Positions 1 to 7,572 of a DNA stretch of 13,228 nucleotides are shown here, one piece after another. The position numbers and the translations under genes were made by a program. This DNA comes from Clostridiales bacterium. GTDB taxonomy: Bacteria; Bacillota; Clostridia; Oscillospirales; Oscillospiraceae. Numbering within the stretch: the first letter of the stretch is position 1; every line of letters begins with the position of its first letter. The notes beneath the pieces are model-generated. The model ran no database searches and was not told the DNA's origin. It saw only the letters and a list, made by a program, of their open reading frames with translations. The DNA lies in the NCBI GenBank assembly GCA_004558115.1, contig SFDT01000040.1:1-13228 (forward strand), given 5' to 3'.

Positions 1-306
1 GTTCCGATACTTGTACTTCAATTCCGGAAATTTTTCGTAGATCATCAGGCTGCTCTTCCCCTTCAGGTACCCCATAAAGCTCGATACTGCCACTTTCGGC
101 GGTATCTCCACCAGCATGTGCACATGGTCCGGACACACCTCTGCTTCTATGATCCTGATTTTCTTCCAGTTACACAGCGTTCGCAAAATCTCTCCGATTT
201 CCCGTCGCTTTTCTCCATAAAAAACCTTCCTGCGATACTTTGGTGCAAATACGATATGATATTTGCAATTCCAGCTCGTATGCGATAAACTATTTACGTC
301 ATTCAC
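1..306 (-). CDS. tnpA: IS200/IS605-family transposase TnpA, 5' portion
   Basis: Only the first 102 codons are inside the window; the 3' end, including the region of the catalytic tyrosine, is cut off at base 1. The protein opens MNDVNSLSHTSWNCKYHIVF, followed by APKYRRKVF, typical of IS200-like TnpA. The HUH metal-binding motif is visible as CPDHVHMLVEIPPK, with the histidines at about residues 61 and 63. TnpA cuts and rejoins single-stranded DNA at subterminal hairpins and leaves no target duplication (known for the family). The start is GTG at 306, with GGGAGG 7 bases upstream. An ATG 4 bases further in is out of frame and stops at once. Nothing in the visible part is broken. Full-length relatives are about 130-155 residues. 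Confidence 0.93.
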   Translation of the reverse strand, partial: MNDVNSLSHTSWNCKYHIVFAPKYRRKVFYGEKRREIGEILRTLCNWKKIRIIEAEVCPDHVHMLVEIPPKVAVSSFMGYLKGKSSLMIYEKFPELKYKYRN

Positions 307-314
307 CGGATGAC

Positions 315-375
315 CTCCCTTTGCTTTTTTGTTGTGCAGTTGGCGGACCGCACTCTTACTTTAAAGCAAAGGGAG
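315..375 (-). promoter_or_regulatory. Leader inverted repeat that can sequester the tnpA ribosome binding site
   Basis: CTCCCTTTGCTTT at 315-327 is perfectly complementary to AAAGCAAAGGGAG at 363-375 (13 bp). In the tnpA mRNA (minus strand) the downstream arm contains the GGGAG core of the Shine-Dalgarno, so folding would hide it. The 35-base loop contains a smaller GTGC/GCAC pairing. A leader stem that blocks TnpA translation is established for Salmonella IS200. Its role here is inferred from the pairing. Confidence 0.7.
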
Positions 376-412
376 TTTTCTTGTCTACATCATCGCCATT
401 AGGCTTCTTTTG

Positions 413-435
413 AACCACTCGCCTAGCGAGTGGTT
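413..435 (-). repeat. IS200-type left-end hairpin
   Basis: A perfect 10-bp stem, AACCACTCGC (413-422) with GCGAGTGGTT (426-435), and a CTA loop. It lies about 110 bases upstream of the tnpA start, where IS200/IS605 elements place the imperfect palindrome bound by TnpA. It could also act as a transcription terminator after xdhC, but no T-run follows it on the minus strand. Confidence 0.75.
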
Positions 436-469
436 TTCTGATATGCAAAAACGGGTCCCTTTTTTGTGC

Positions 470-967
470 TTATGCCTGCGGCATGGGCTTGCCCAGCCGC
501 TTGTACATGGTCTTTTTCACCGCCCGGAGGATGTTCTCATATCCGGTGCAGCGGCACAGGTGGCCGGAGAGGAGCTTGCGCAGTTCTTCATCCGTGTACG
601 CCCTGCCGCTCTCCAAGATCTCCTCAGCAGTGAGGATGAAGCCGGGAGTGCAGAAGCCGCACTGGATGGCCGCCTCCTCCACGAAGGCCTGCTGGATATC
701 GGAGAGCTCGCCGTTGGGACCCAGCAGCCCCTCCAGGGTGCGGATGCGCTTGCCCTCCGCCCAGACTGCCAGGTAAATGCAGGAGTTGAAGGCCTCCCCG
801 TCAATGAGGACGGTGCAGGCGCCGCACTCCCCCACCTCGCATCCTTTTTTCACGGAGGTCAGGCGGTAATCATTGCGGAGCATGTCGGTGAGGCTGGCCC
901 GCACATCCACGGTGCGCTCCACATCCTTGCCGTTGAGATTGAAATGGACCGTCTGCATCTGGGCCAT
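470..967 (-). CDS. xdhC: Xanthine dehydrogenase, 2Fe-2S subunit (XdhC type)
   Basis: A 165-residue electron-transfer subunit with two [2Fe-2S] clusters that pass electrons from the molybdenum centre to FAD. Numbering from a possible GTG one codon upstream, the plant-ferredoxin-type cluster cysteines are C44, C49, C52 and C64 (motif GCEVGECGACTVLIDG). The second cluster is bound by CGFC (C104, C107) and CRC (C139, C141), ending in the usual CTGY. The length matches E. coli XdhC (159 aa). I chose ATG 967, which overlaps the xdhB stop by one base (TGATG). GTG 970 is equally close to the GGAGG. It is the last gene of xdhA-xdhB-xdhC, and the overlap suggests translational coupling. The insertion sequence follows about 35 bases after the stop. 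Other hydroxylases of the family use the same subunit; the xanthine assignment rests on the partner genes. Confidence 0.93.
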   Translation of the reverse strand: MAQMQTVHFNLNGKDVERTVDVRASLTDMLRNDYRLTSVKKGCEVGECGACTVLIDGEAFNSCIYLAVWAEGKRIRTLEGLLGPNGELSDIQQAFVEEAAIQCGFCTPGFILTAEEILESGRAYTDEELRKLLSGHLCRCTGYENILRAVKKTMYKRLGKPMPQA

Positions 968-1848
968 CACAGCTCACCTCCCGCTTTTCTCACAGATTCG
1001 ATGAAGGCCCGCTTGGCGCTCTCCACCGCGATGTGCATCCGGAAATCCCTGGCGGCCCGCCAGGAGTCCCGGGGATTGATGTCCTCCTTCACCGCCTGGG
1101 CAAACCGCTCCGCCAGATCCATAGAGAGGGGCTGTCCGGCGGCCAGGGCCTCGGCGGTCCCGGCCCGCAGGGGAACGGGGCCCGCCACGCCGAAGGCCAC
1201 CCGGGCCCGCTCCACATATCTTTTGTCGGCGGAGAGGCGGACGTTCACGGACGTACCCAAGGTGGCGATGTCCATGGCATTGCGCATGGCGTATTTGATG
1301 TAGTGGCCGAAGGTGTTTTCATAGCTCTCCTTCGGAATGAGGATGGCAGTCTGGATCTCGCCCTCCCGGATGTCCACCTTGCCCGCCCGGATATAAAACT
1401 CATGGATGGGCTGGCGGCGGACGCCCTCCGGCCCTGTCAGCTCCACGATGGCGTCATAGGCGTGGAGGGTGGAGGCGGAGTCGGCGGAGGTGACGCCGTT
1501 GCAGGTGTTGCCGCCGATGGTGCCGATGTTTCGGATCTGGGGACCGCCCACCTGGTCCACCGCCTCGCCCAGCACGTTCACGTATTTCTGGATAAGGGGG
1601 TCCTGGGTGATGTGGGAAAAGCTGGTGAGAGAGCCGATACGCAGCGTGCCGTCTTCCTCCAGGGACACGCCCCGCAGTTCGTCCAGGCCGTAAATGGAGA
1701 TGAGCTCCGCGCCGGCCCGCTTTCCCTCCCGCATCTGCACCAGCACGTCGGAGCCTCCGGCGATGATCTGGGCCTCGGGATGGGCAAGACGGAGGGCCAC
1801 GGCGTCGGCCACATCCGTGGCCTGGTACAAGGCTTTCATATCATACAT
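967..1848 (-). CDS. xdhB: Xanthine dehydrogenase, FAD-binding subunit (XdhB type)
   Basis: A 293-residue FAD subunit of the CO-dehydrogenase/xanthine dehydrogenase flavoprotein family. It takes electrons from the 2Fe-2S subunit and passes them to NAD+ or another acceptor. FAD-binding signatures are visible: IIAGGSDVLVQM (about residues 28-39) and GGPQIRNIGTIGGN (about 101-114), followed by a C-terminal CODH-flavoprotein region. The size is nearly that of E. coli XdhB (292 aa). The reading frame continues upstream to 1926, but that would overlap xdhA. ATG 1848 has GGGAGGG 7 bases before it and starts 14 bases after the xdhA stop, so it is the likely start. The absence of an FAD subunit beside the single-chain hydroxylase at 4877-7426 makes this subunit a possible shared partner, which is inference only. 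Confidence 0.94.
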   Translation of the reverse strand: MYDMKALYQATDVADAVALRLAHPEAQIIAGGSDVLVQMREGKRAGAELISIYGLDELRGVSLEEDGTLRIGSLTSFSHITQDPLIQKYVNVLGEAVDQVGGPQIRNIGTIGGNTCNGVTSADSASTLHAYDAIVELTGPEGVRRQPIHEFYIRAGKVDIREGEIQTAILIPKESYENTFGHYIKYAMRNAMDIATLGTSVNVRLSADKRYVERARVAFGVAGPVPLRAGTAEALAAGQPLSMDLAERFAQAVKEDINPRDSWRAARDFRMHIAVESAKRAFIESVRKAGGEL

Positions 1849-1862
1849 AACGGGTCCCTCCC

Positions 1863-4157
1863 TTAATCGTTGATGAGGCCGGCCTCTTTGAACGCCGCGT
1901 AAAGGACATGGGGCGTAATGGGGCAACAGTCGATGGCCACGCCGGTGGCGTTCAAAATGGCGTTGCGGATGGCAGGCGCGCCGGAGCAGGCCGGCGGCTC
2001 ACCCAGGGACTTGGTGCCGTAGGGCGACGTGGGCTCCGGGTTCTCCACAAAGGCCGCCTGGAGATGGGGGTGGTCCATAAAGGTGGAGAGCTTGTAATCC
2101 AGCAGGTTGTTGTTCAGGGGCTTTCCGGTCTTTTCGTCGAATTTCAGCTCCTCGGAAAGGCCGTAGCCAATGGCCATGGACATACCGCCGTGGACTTGGG
2201 CCTCCGCCAGAGCGGGGTTGATGAGGGTGCCGCAGTCGTGGACATTCACAAGGTTCAGCAGCTTCACCTTGCACATGGGGATATCCACCTCCACCTCGGC
2301 GAAAGAGCAACCGAAGGAGTAGGCGTTGGTCTTGATCTGAGCCGTGGTCTCGGCGGTGATGTGCTGGCTGTGCTCCAGAGAATACAGGCTCTCGGTAGCC
2401 AGGTCGCCAAGGGATTTCAGGATGCGGCCGTCGGACTTGCGGACGATCTGGCCGTCCACCAGGTCCAGATTGCTGACGGGCATCCGGGTCTGCTCATGGG
2501 CAATGGTCAAAATGCGCTCCCGGAGGGCCATGGCGGTCTGCATGATGCTAAAGCCGCCGATATAGGTCTGGCGGGAAGCGTAGGCGCCGGTGCCGAAGGG
2601 CGTGACATCCGTGTCCTGGGTGGAGACCACATGCACATCCTCCAGGGGGATGCCCACGGCGTCCGCCACCATCTGGGAGTAAGCGGTGTCACAGCCCTGG
2701 CCGATCTCCGTCTCGCCGGTCTGGAACTGGAGGGAGCCGTCCTGGTTGAGCACCATGCGGCAGGAGGAGGACTCCAGGGAAATGGGCCAGACGGCGGTAT
2801 TGTACCAGAACACCGCAAGGCCCACGCCTCTGCGGACAGGACCGGTCTGGTTCTGGTATTCCCGGTATTTCCGGGCATAGTCCATGGCGGCCATGCCCTT
2901 GTCCATGCACTGGTTGAAGGTGTCGGTATACAGCTCATTCTTGGAGAAGCCGTCCACGTAGCCCACAGGCATTAAATTCTTCCGCCGGAAGGCCATGGGC
3001 TCCATGCCGATGGCCTTGCAGATATCGTCGATATGGCTCTCCCCGGCGAACATGGCCTGGGGGATGCCGTAGCCCCGCATGGCGCCGGCGGCGGGACGGT
3101 TGGTGAACACGGTCCAGCAGTCGCACTCCAGATTGTCGCAAGGATACAGCTGGGGGAAGGCGCCCATGCCCTTGGCCACCACGCCGTGGCCGTGGGAGGC
3201 GTAAGCGCCCTGGTTGGAAAAGGCCTCAAACTTCCGGGCCACCAGGGTGCCGTCGGGCCGGACATAGGAGATGATGTGGGTGCGGATGGCGTGGCGGACA
3301 CGGTTGGAAACAAATGTCTCCTCCCGGCTGCACTCCAGCTTCACCAGATGTCCGCCCACCTGGGTGGTGCACCAGGCGCAAAGCGGCTCATACAAGGCGT
3401 CCTGCTTGTTGCCGAAGCCGCCGCCGATGTAGGGCTTGATGAGCCGGACCTTGCCCCAGGGAATTCCCAGGGCCTGCCCCACGACCCGGCGGACAATGTG
3501 GGGGATCTGGGTGGAGCTGACCACCACTACCCGGCCAGCCTCCATATAGGCAAAGCAGCCGTGGTTCTCAATGTGGCAGTGCTGGACCGTGGGGGTATCG
3601 TACCAGCCCTCCACGCGGATCAGGCCCGGTTCCTTCCGGGCCTCTTCATAATTGCCCTTGCGGATATCCGTGTGCTTGAGCACGTTGCCGGGGAACTCCT
3701 CGTGGATCTGGGGGGCGTCCGGCTCCATGGCCTTCTGCACATCCAGCACGAAGGGCAGCTCCTCATACTCCACCTTCAGCGCCCGGACGGCCTGGGCGGC
3801 GGCAACCTCGTCCTCCGCGATGACCACCGCTACGTCATCGCCGTAGTAGCGGACATGGCGGTTCAGCAGCAGCCGGTCCGCCACGTCCTGGTGGGCGGGG
3901 TCCGTGGACCAGGGATGGCCCGCTGTGGGAAAGGGGATGTTGGGTACGTCAAAGCAGGTCAGAACACGGACCACGCCGGGAATGCGCTCCGCCGCGGAGG
4001 TGTCGATGGACTTGACAAAGCCGTGGGCAATGGCGGCGTGGCAGACCTTGGCCACGTAGGCGCTCCGGTCGCACAAATCGTCCATGTATTTGGCCCGTCC
4101 GGTGGCCTTTTCATAGGCGTCCACACGGACGACGCTTTTGCCGACACTTTTGTTCAT
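1863..4157 (-). CDS. xdhA: Xanthine dehydrogenase, molybdenum-binding subunit (XdhA type)
   Basis: A 764-residue catalytic subunit that hydroxylates a purine ring carbon (xanthine to urate in the well-studied relatives) at a molybdopterin cytosine dinucleotide centre in the cytoplasm. Visible landmarks are the N-terminal hammerhead domain (RVDAYEKATGRAKYMDD), the cofactor loop GGGFGNKQD at 245-253, GAMRGYG with Arg361 in the substrate-pocket position, EIGQG at 484-488, TDVTPFGTGAYASRQ at 516-530, and KSLGEPP with the catalytic glutamate at about 720. Similarity to E. coli XdhA (752 aa) is strong along the whole chain, for example IPHIVRRVVGQAL. The start ATG 4157 has AAGGAGG 8 bases upstream. 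It is the first gene of xdhABC and diverges from mocA. I could not pick a convincing minus-strand promoter in the 92-base gap. Cofactor selenium, if used, would be non-protein, and no in-frame UGA is needed. Confidence 0.95.
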   Translation of the reverse strand: MNKSVGKSVVRVDAYEKATGRAKYMDDLCDRSAYVAKVCHAAIAHGFVKSIDTSAAERIPGVVRVLTCFDVPNIPFPTAGHPWSTDPAHQDVADRLLLNRHVRYYGDDVAVVIAEDEVAAAQAVRALKVEYEELPFVLDVQKAMEPDAPQIHEEFPGNVLKHTDIRKGNYEEARKEPGLIRVEGWYDTPTVQHCHIENHGCFAYMEAGRVVVVSSTQIPHIVRRVVGQALGIPWGKVRLIKPYIGGGFGNKQDALYEPLCAWCTTQVGGHLVKLECSREETFVSNRVRHAIRTHIISYVRPDGTLVARKFEAFSNQGAYASHGHGVVAKGMGAFPQLYPCDNLECDCWTVFTNRPAAGAMRGYGIPQAMFAGESHIDDICKAIGMEPMAFRRKNLMPVGYVDGFSKNELYTDTFNQCMDKGMAAMDYARKYREYQNQTGPVRRGVGLAVFWYNTAVWPISLESSSCRMVLNQDGSLQFQTGETEIGQGCDTAYSQMVADAVGIPLEDVHVVSTQDTDVTPFGTGAYASRQTYIGGFSIMQTAMALRERILTIAHEQTRMPVSNLDLVDGQIVRKSDGRILKSLGDLATESLYSLEHSQHITAETTAQIKTNAYSFGCSFAEVEVDIPMCKVKLLNLVNVHDCGTLINPALAEAQVHGGMSMAIGYGLSEELKFDEKTGKPLNNNLLDYKLSTFMDHPHLQAAFVENPEPTSPYGTKSLGEPPACSGAPAIRNAILNATGVAIDCCPITPHVLYAAFKEAGLIND

Positions 4158-4196
4158 AGGGCATGCCTCCTTATGGAATGAAGTCCCGCCTCCGGA

Positions 4197-4226
4197 TTGA
4201 CTTGCGGGGCGGAAAGCGGATATACT
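4197..4226 (+). promoter_or_regulatory. Sigma-A promoter of mocA
   Basis: TTGACT (4197-4202), 18-base spacer, TATACT (4221-4226). Transcription would begin near 4233, only about 17 bases before the chosen mocA start at 4250. It lies inside the divergent xdhA-mocA gap, so a regulator bound here could affect both directions. Confidence 0.75.
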
Positions 4227-4249
4227 AACGTCAGATGGGAGATGGGAAC

Positions 4250-4831
4250 ATGGATGCTTTGAAAGTCGGATGTGTGGTCATGGCCGCCGGGAACGCCCGG
4301 CGGTTCGGGGAAAACAAGCTGGCGGCACAGCTGAAGGGCCGAAGCCTCATTTCACGGGCGCTGGACGCCGTTCCGGCGGAGCAGCTCCACGCCGTGGTCG
4401 TTGTGAGCCAATACCCGCAGGTCATGGACCTTGCGGGAACATTTCATTTCGCCGCCCTTTACAATCCCCATCCGGACTGGGGCATCAGCCACACCATCGC
4501 CCTGGGATTGACCGCGCTGCTGGACTGTGACGGCGTGCTGTTTTTGGTGTCCGACCAGCCGCTGCTGCGCCGGGAGAGCGTGGCGAAGCTGGTCACGCTG
4601 TGGCGCTCCCAGCCGGACAAGATCGCGGCCCTGGGCCACGGAGGCGTTCGGGGCAATCCCTGCCTGTTCCCCGCCCGGTTCTTTCCGGAGTTGATGGCCC
4701 TGACAGAGGACCGCGGCGGCAGCAGCGTCATCCGCCGCCACGAGGAGGACCTGGTGCTGCTGGAGGCGGACGCCTCCGAGCTGTACGACGTGGACACGGT
4801 CCAGGCGCTGGAAGCACTGAAGGAAACATAA
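4250..4831 (+). CDS. mocA: Molybdenum cofactor cytidylyltransferase, MocA/YgfJ type
   Basis: A 193-residue nucleotidyltransferase that joins CMP from CTP to molybdopterin-Mo, making the cytosine dinucleotide cofactor used by xanthine dehydrogenase-family enzymes. It has the GT-A fold signature MAAGNARRFGENK at 11-23 (nucleotide-binding loop and lysine), SDQPLL at about 101-106 (metal-binding aspartate), GNPCLFP at 135-141 and DVDT at 180-183. Length equals E. coli MocA (192 aa). An ATG at 4235 in frame would add five residues, but it lies within about two bases of the predicted transcription start and has no ribosome binding site. ATG 4250 has GGGAG about 8 bases upstream. The gene sits between two hydroxylase transcription units, which fits a dedicated maturation role. 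MobA (GMP transfer) is a less likely alternative. Confidence 0.92.
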   Translation: MDALKVGCVVMAAGNARRFGENKLAAQLKGRSLISRALDAVPAEQLHAVVVVSQYPQVMDLAGTFHFAALYNPHPDWGISHTIALGLTALLDCDGVLFLVSDQPLLRRESVAKLVTLWRSQPDKIAALGHGGVRGNPCLFPARFFPELMALTEDRGGSSVIRRHEEDLVLLEADASELYDVDTVQALEALKET

Positions 4832-4846
4832 TAGCTGTATGAAACG

Positions 4847-4874
4847 CGGCGGGGCGGTTGCCCCGCCGTTTTTT
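4847..4874 (+). terminator. Rho-independent terminator of mocA
   Basis: A 9-bp stem CGGCGGGGC (4847-4855) / GCCCCGCCG (4860-4868) with a GGTT loop, followed by six T. On the opposite strand the same hairpin follows the hydroxylase stop (4877-4879) but has only CGTTTC after it, so it may stop convergent transcription weakly as well. Confidence 0.9.
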
Positions 4875-4876
4875 CG

Positions 4877-7426
4877 TTATTTGCGGCTGTACGGCGTGCC
4901 CTCCAGGGGCAGGCTGGTGCGCAGGCGGCCGTCATAGCGGTAATAGGCGTCCGCAATGGCGGGAGCCGTGGGAATGGAGGTGATCTCGCCGATACCGATG
5001 GCGCCGCAGGCCACATTCAATCCCTGTTTCTCAATGATGATAGGGGTGATCTCCGGGATCTGGTTGGCCCGGAACAGGCCCAGGGTGCCGTATTTGGCGG
5101 TGGGCTTGCAGTTATCAAGCGGATACCGCTCCGTCAGGGCAAAGCCCATGGACATGACCACGCCGCCTTCGATCTGGCCCTCGATGGAGGTGGGATTCAC
5201 CGCCTTGCCCACGTCATGGGCGGCCACGATTTGGCTGATTTTTCCCTCCTCGTCCAGGATGCACACCTGAGTGGCATAGCCGTAGGCGATGTGGCTGACA
5301 GGGTTTGGTACATCGGCGCCCAGGGGGTCGGTCCTGCCCAGGTATTCGCCGTAAAACTCCCGGCCCTCCAGGCCGTCCAGCCCGCTCTGGTCCAGGGCGG
5401 CCTTCAGGTCCTGGCAGGCCCGGCGGCAGGCCTCACCGGTGAACAGCGTCTGGCGGGAGCCGGAGGTGGTGCCGGAATCCGGTGCGCAGTAGGTATTGGA
5501 CCGCTCATAGACGATGTTTTCCCGGGGAATTTTCGTCTGGTCATAGACCATCTGTGTCAAAACCGTGCCCAGTCCCTGGCCGATGCAGGAGGCGCCTGCA
5601 AAAATATGGACTTTGCCGCCCTCCACCACCAGGCGGACCCGGCCGGTATCCGGGATGCCAACGCCCACGCCGGCATTCTTCATGGCGCAGGCCAGGCCCA
5701 CATATTTGTTGGCGTCCACATAGGGCTTCACCGCCTCCAGCGTCTCCACCAGGCCGGTGGAATCGTCCACGATCTGGCCGTTGGGCAGCTCCTGGCCGGG
5801 GCGGATGGCGTTGCGGTAACGGATCTCCCAGGGGGTGATGCCCACAAGGTCCGCCATCTGGTTCAAAAGGGTTTCAATGCAGAAGCAGGTCTGGGTAACG
5901 CCGAAGCCCCGGAAGGCGCCGGCGGGGGGATTGTTGGTGTAATAAGCCCAGCCGTCGATCTCGAAGTTCTGATAGTTATAAGGTCCGGCGGCGTGGGTGC
6001 AGGCACGCTCCAGCACCGGGCCGCCCAGAGAGGCGTAAGCGCCGGTGTCGGCAATGACCTCGGCGGCCACACCCTGGATAATGCCGTTTTCATCGCAGCC
6101 CAGGGAGAACTCCATCTCCATGGGATGGCGCTTGGGATGGATGAGGATGCTCTCCGCCCGGGTGAGCTTCACCTTGACGGGCCGCTTGGCGAGATAGGCG
6201 ATGAGGGCGGCGTGGTGCTGAACGGTCACGTCCTCCTTGCCGCCGAAGCCGCCGCCTACCAGGCAGTTGCGGACCTTCACCAGCTCCGCCGGAAGCCCCA
6301 GCATCCCCATGATCTCATGCTGGGTGTCGTAAGCGCCCTGGTCCGTGGAAAGGACCATGACCCCCTCCCCGTCGGGATAGGCCACGGCGCACTCCGGCTC
6401 CAGGAAGGCGTGCTCCGTCCAGGGAGTGGAGAATCGCTGGGTCAGAACGCACTTGGACTTGGCGATGGCCTCCGCCGGGTTGCCCCGCTGGATGTGCTTG
6501 TGGGCCAGCAGGTTGCCGTTTTGATGGACCAGGGGCGCGTCCGGCAGCATGGCCTCCCGGGGAGAGCGGACCATGGGCAGCTCCTCATAGTCCACCTTTA
6601 CCAGGGCCTTGGCCTGGGCCAGGATCTCCGGTGTCTCGGCGGCCACCAGGCAGATGGCGTCGCCCAAATAGTGGGTGATATCCCCCACAGCGATCATGGT
6701 GTCCCAGTCCTTCACCAGGTGGCCCACCTTGTTCTTCCCGGGGATGTCAGCGGCGGTATAGACGCCCACCACGCCGGGCAGGGCCTTGGCCTCCTCCGTA
6801 TGGATGGCCAGCACCCGGGCCCGGGGATAGGCGCTGCGGACGGCGGAGCCGTAGATCATGCCGTCCAGATAAATATCGTCGGGATAGGCGCCGGTGCCGG
6901 TGACCTTCTCCCGCACATCCACCCGGGGCACCCGCGCGCCCAGAGACCAGTCCTTGGGCGCCTCCGGCACCGAGCCGGCGCGGAACACCTCCGCCGCCAG
7001 CAAAATGGCGTCAATGATCTTCACATACCCGGTACAGCGGCAGATATTGCTGCGGATGGAAAAGGCCGCCTCCTCCCGGGTGGGGTTCAAATTTTTGTCC
7101 AGCAGCCCCTTGGCACACATGACCATGCCCGGGATGCAAAAGCCGCACTGAACGGCTCCGGCGGTGCCGAAGGCGTATGTATAGACATCTCTTTCAAAGT
7201 CCGTCAGGCCCTCCACCGTGATGATGGTCTTGCCCTCCAGCTTGTCGGTCTGGGGAATGCAGGCCCGGGTGGGCTTGCCGTCCACAAGAACGGTGCAGGT
7301 GCCGCAGGCACCCTCACTGCATCCGTCCTTCACGCTGGTCAGGTGCAGCTCATCCCGCAAAAAGCGCAGGAGCTTTTGATTCTTCTCCACGGTCACGGCC
7401 TGGCCGTTCACGGTAAAAGTTGCCAT
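4877..7426 (-). CDS. Single-chain molybdenum hydroxylase, probable selenium-dependent xanthine dehydrogenase
   Basis: An 849-residue fusion of a 2Fe-2S module and a molybdopterin module, without an FAD domain. The N-terminal part carries C36, C41, C44, C56 (first cluster) and CGFC 94-97 plus CRC 129-131 (second cluster). After a linker (about 150-165) comes the hydroxylase part: hammerhead domain, TPWTEHAFLEPE (334-345), cofactor loop GGGFGGKED (391-399), GAFRGFG with Arg506, and GAIGIGE with catalytic Glu814. Length and layout match the family annotated as selenium-dependent xanthine dehydrogenase, whose members occur in bacteria with a labile selenium-containing cofactor. That assignment is from recalled family features; the exact purine substrate is unproven. 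The start ATG has AAGGAGG 7 bases upstream. It has its own promoter. The missing FAD subunit means electrons leave through XdhB, another flavoprotein or a ferredoxin. Confidence 0.9.
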   Translation of the reverse strand: MATFTVNGQAVTVEKNQKLLRFLRDELHLTSVKDGCSEGACGTCTVLVDGKPTRACIPQTDKLEGKTIITVEGLTDFERDVYTYAFGTAGAVQCGFCIPGMVMCAKGLLDKNLNPTREEAAFSIRSNICRCTGYVKIIDAILLAAEVFRAGSVPEAPKDWSLGARVPRVDVREKVTGTGAYPDDIYLDGMIYGSAVRSAYPRARVLAIHTEEAKALPGVVGVYTAADIPGKNKVGHLVKDWDTMIAVGDITHYLGDAICLVAAETPEILAQAKALVKVDYEELPMVRSPREAMLPDAPLVHQNGNLLAHKHIQRGNPAEAIAKSKCVLTQRFSTPWTEHAFLEPECAVAYPDGEGVMVLSTDQGAYDTQHEIMGMLGLPAELVKVRNCLVGGGFGGKEDVTVQHHAALIAYLAKRPVKVKLTRAESILIHPKRHPMEMEFSLGCDENGIIQGVAAEVIADTGAYASLGGPVLERACTHAAGPYNYQNFEIDGWAYYTNNPPAGAFRGFGVTQTCFCIETLLNQMADLVGITPWEIRYRNAIRPGQELPNGQIVDDSTGLVETLEAVKPYVDANKYVGLACAMKNAGVGVGIPDTGRVRLVVEGGKVHIFAGASCIGQGLGTVLTQMVYDQTKIPRENIVYERSNTYCAPDSGTTSGSRQTLFTGEACRRACQDLKAALDQSGLDGLEGREFYGEYLGRTDPLGADVPNPVSHIAYGYATQVCILDEEGKISQIVAAHDVGKAVNPTSIEGQIEGGVVMSMGFALTERYPLDNCKPTAKYGTLGLFRANQIPEITPIIIEKQGLNVACGAIGIGEITSIPTAPAIADAYYRYDGRLRTSLPLEGTPYSRK

Positions 7427-7507
7427 GAATAAACCTCCTTGCCGTGCCCAACCCTGGTCCCACGGACTGTTTTTTTATATTTTCCAGGAAAGGTTGACCT
7501 TTTCCTT
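7427..7507 (-). promoter_or_regulatory. Structured 5' leader of the single-chain hydroxylase
   Basis: About 80 untranslated bases between the predicted transcription start and the ATG. It can form one hairpin from CCTTTTCC (7498-7505) and GGAAAGG (7487-7493) with a four-base loop, and a second from 7461-7465 and 7442-7446 (CCGTG/CACGG in the mRNA) that ends just before the AAGGAGG. No T-run follows either, so they are not terminators. I do not recognise a guanine, preQ1 or Moco aptamer. Confidence 0.4.
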
Positions 7508-7513
7508 TGCCTT

Positions 7514-7542
7514 ATTATACAATAACCGCCGCCGGTACGCAA
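7514..7542 (-). promoter_or_regulatory. Sigma-A promoter of the single-chain hydroxylase
   Basis: Read on the minus strand: TTGCGT (7537-7542), 17-base spacer, perfect TATAAT (7514-7519). It lies between the thiamine diphosphokinase stop and the hydroxylase, so the hydroxylase can be transcribed on its own. I saw no terminator between the two genes, so read-through is also possible. Confidence 0.85.
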
Positions 7543-7572
7543 TCTCTGTTTGTGGAAACCGTTGTTCTATCT

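Larger units (their letters stand above)
1..445 (-). mobile_element. IS200/IS605-family insertion sequence, left-end portion (runs off the window)
   Basis: This stretch holds a tnpA gene of the HUH single-strand transposase type, an untranslated leader with a long inverted repeat, and a 10-bp hairpin placed where IS200/IS605 elements carry their left-end recognition hairpin. There are no conventional terminal inverted repeats, as expected for this family. The element is read on the minus strand, so its right end lies beyond base 1. The outer boundary at about 436-445 is a guess, because the cleavage site cannot be fixed without the other end or an empty site. It sits 30-60 bases after the xdhC stop. 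Confidence 0.85.

Noticed and set aside
444..460. GCAAAAACGG-like motif recurring near 444, 8529 (GCAAAACGGG) and 10572
   Set aside because: Three short A-rich matches in non-coding gaps on the same strand are expected by chance; flanks do not align and no common function is evident.
447..467. Possible xdhC terminator in AAAAACGGGTCCCTTTTTT
   Set aside because: The complementary arms leave a one-base loop, so no stable RNA hairpin can form.
410..1303. Long plus-strand frames opposite xdhC and xdhB, and similar long frames opposite xdhA (1908-2975, 3033-4181) and the single-chain hydroxylase (5216-7432)
   Set aside because: They lie antisense to clearly identified enzymes in GC-rich DNA, where stop codons are rare in opposite frames. 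Their residues are rich in Gly, Ala, His and Arg without family motifs.
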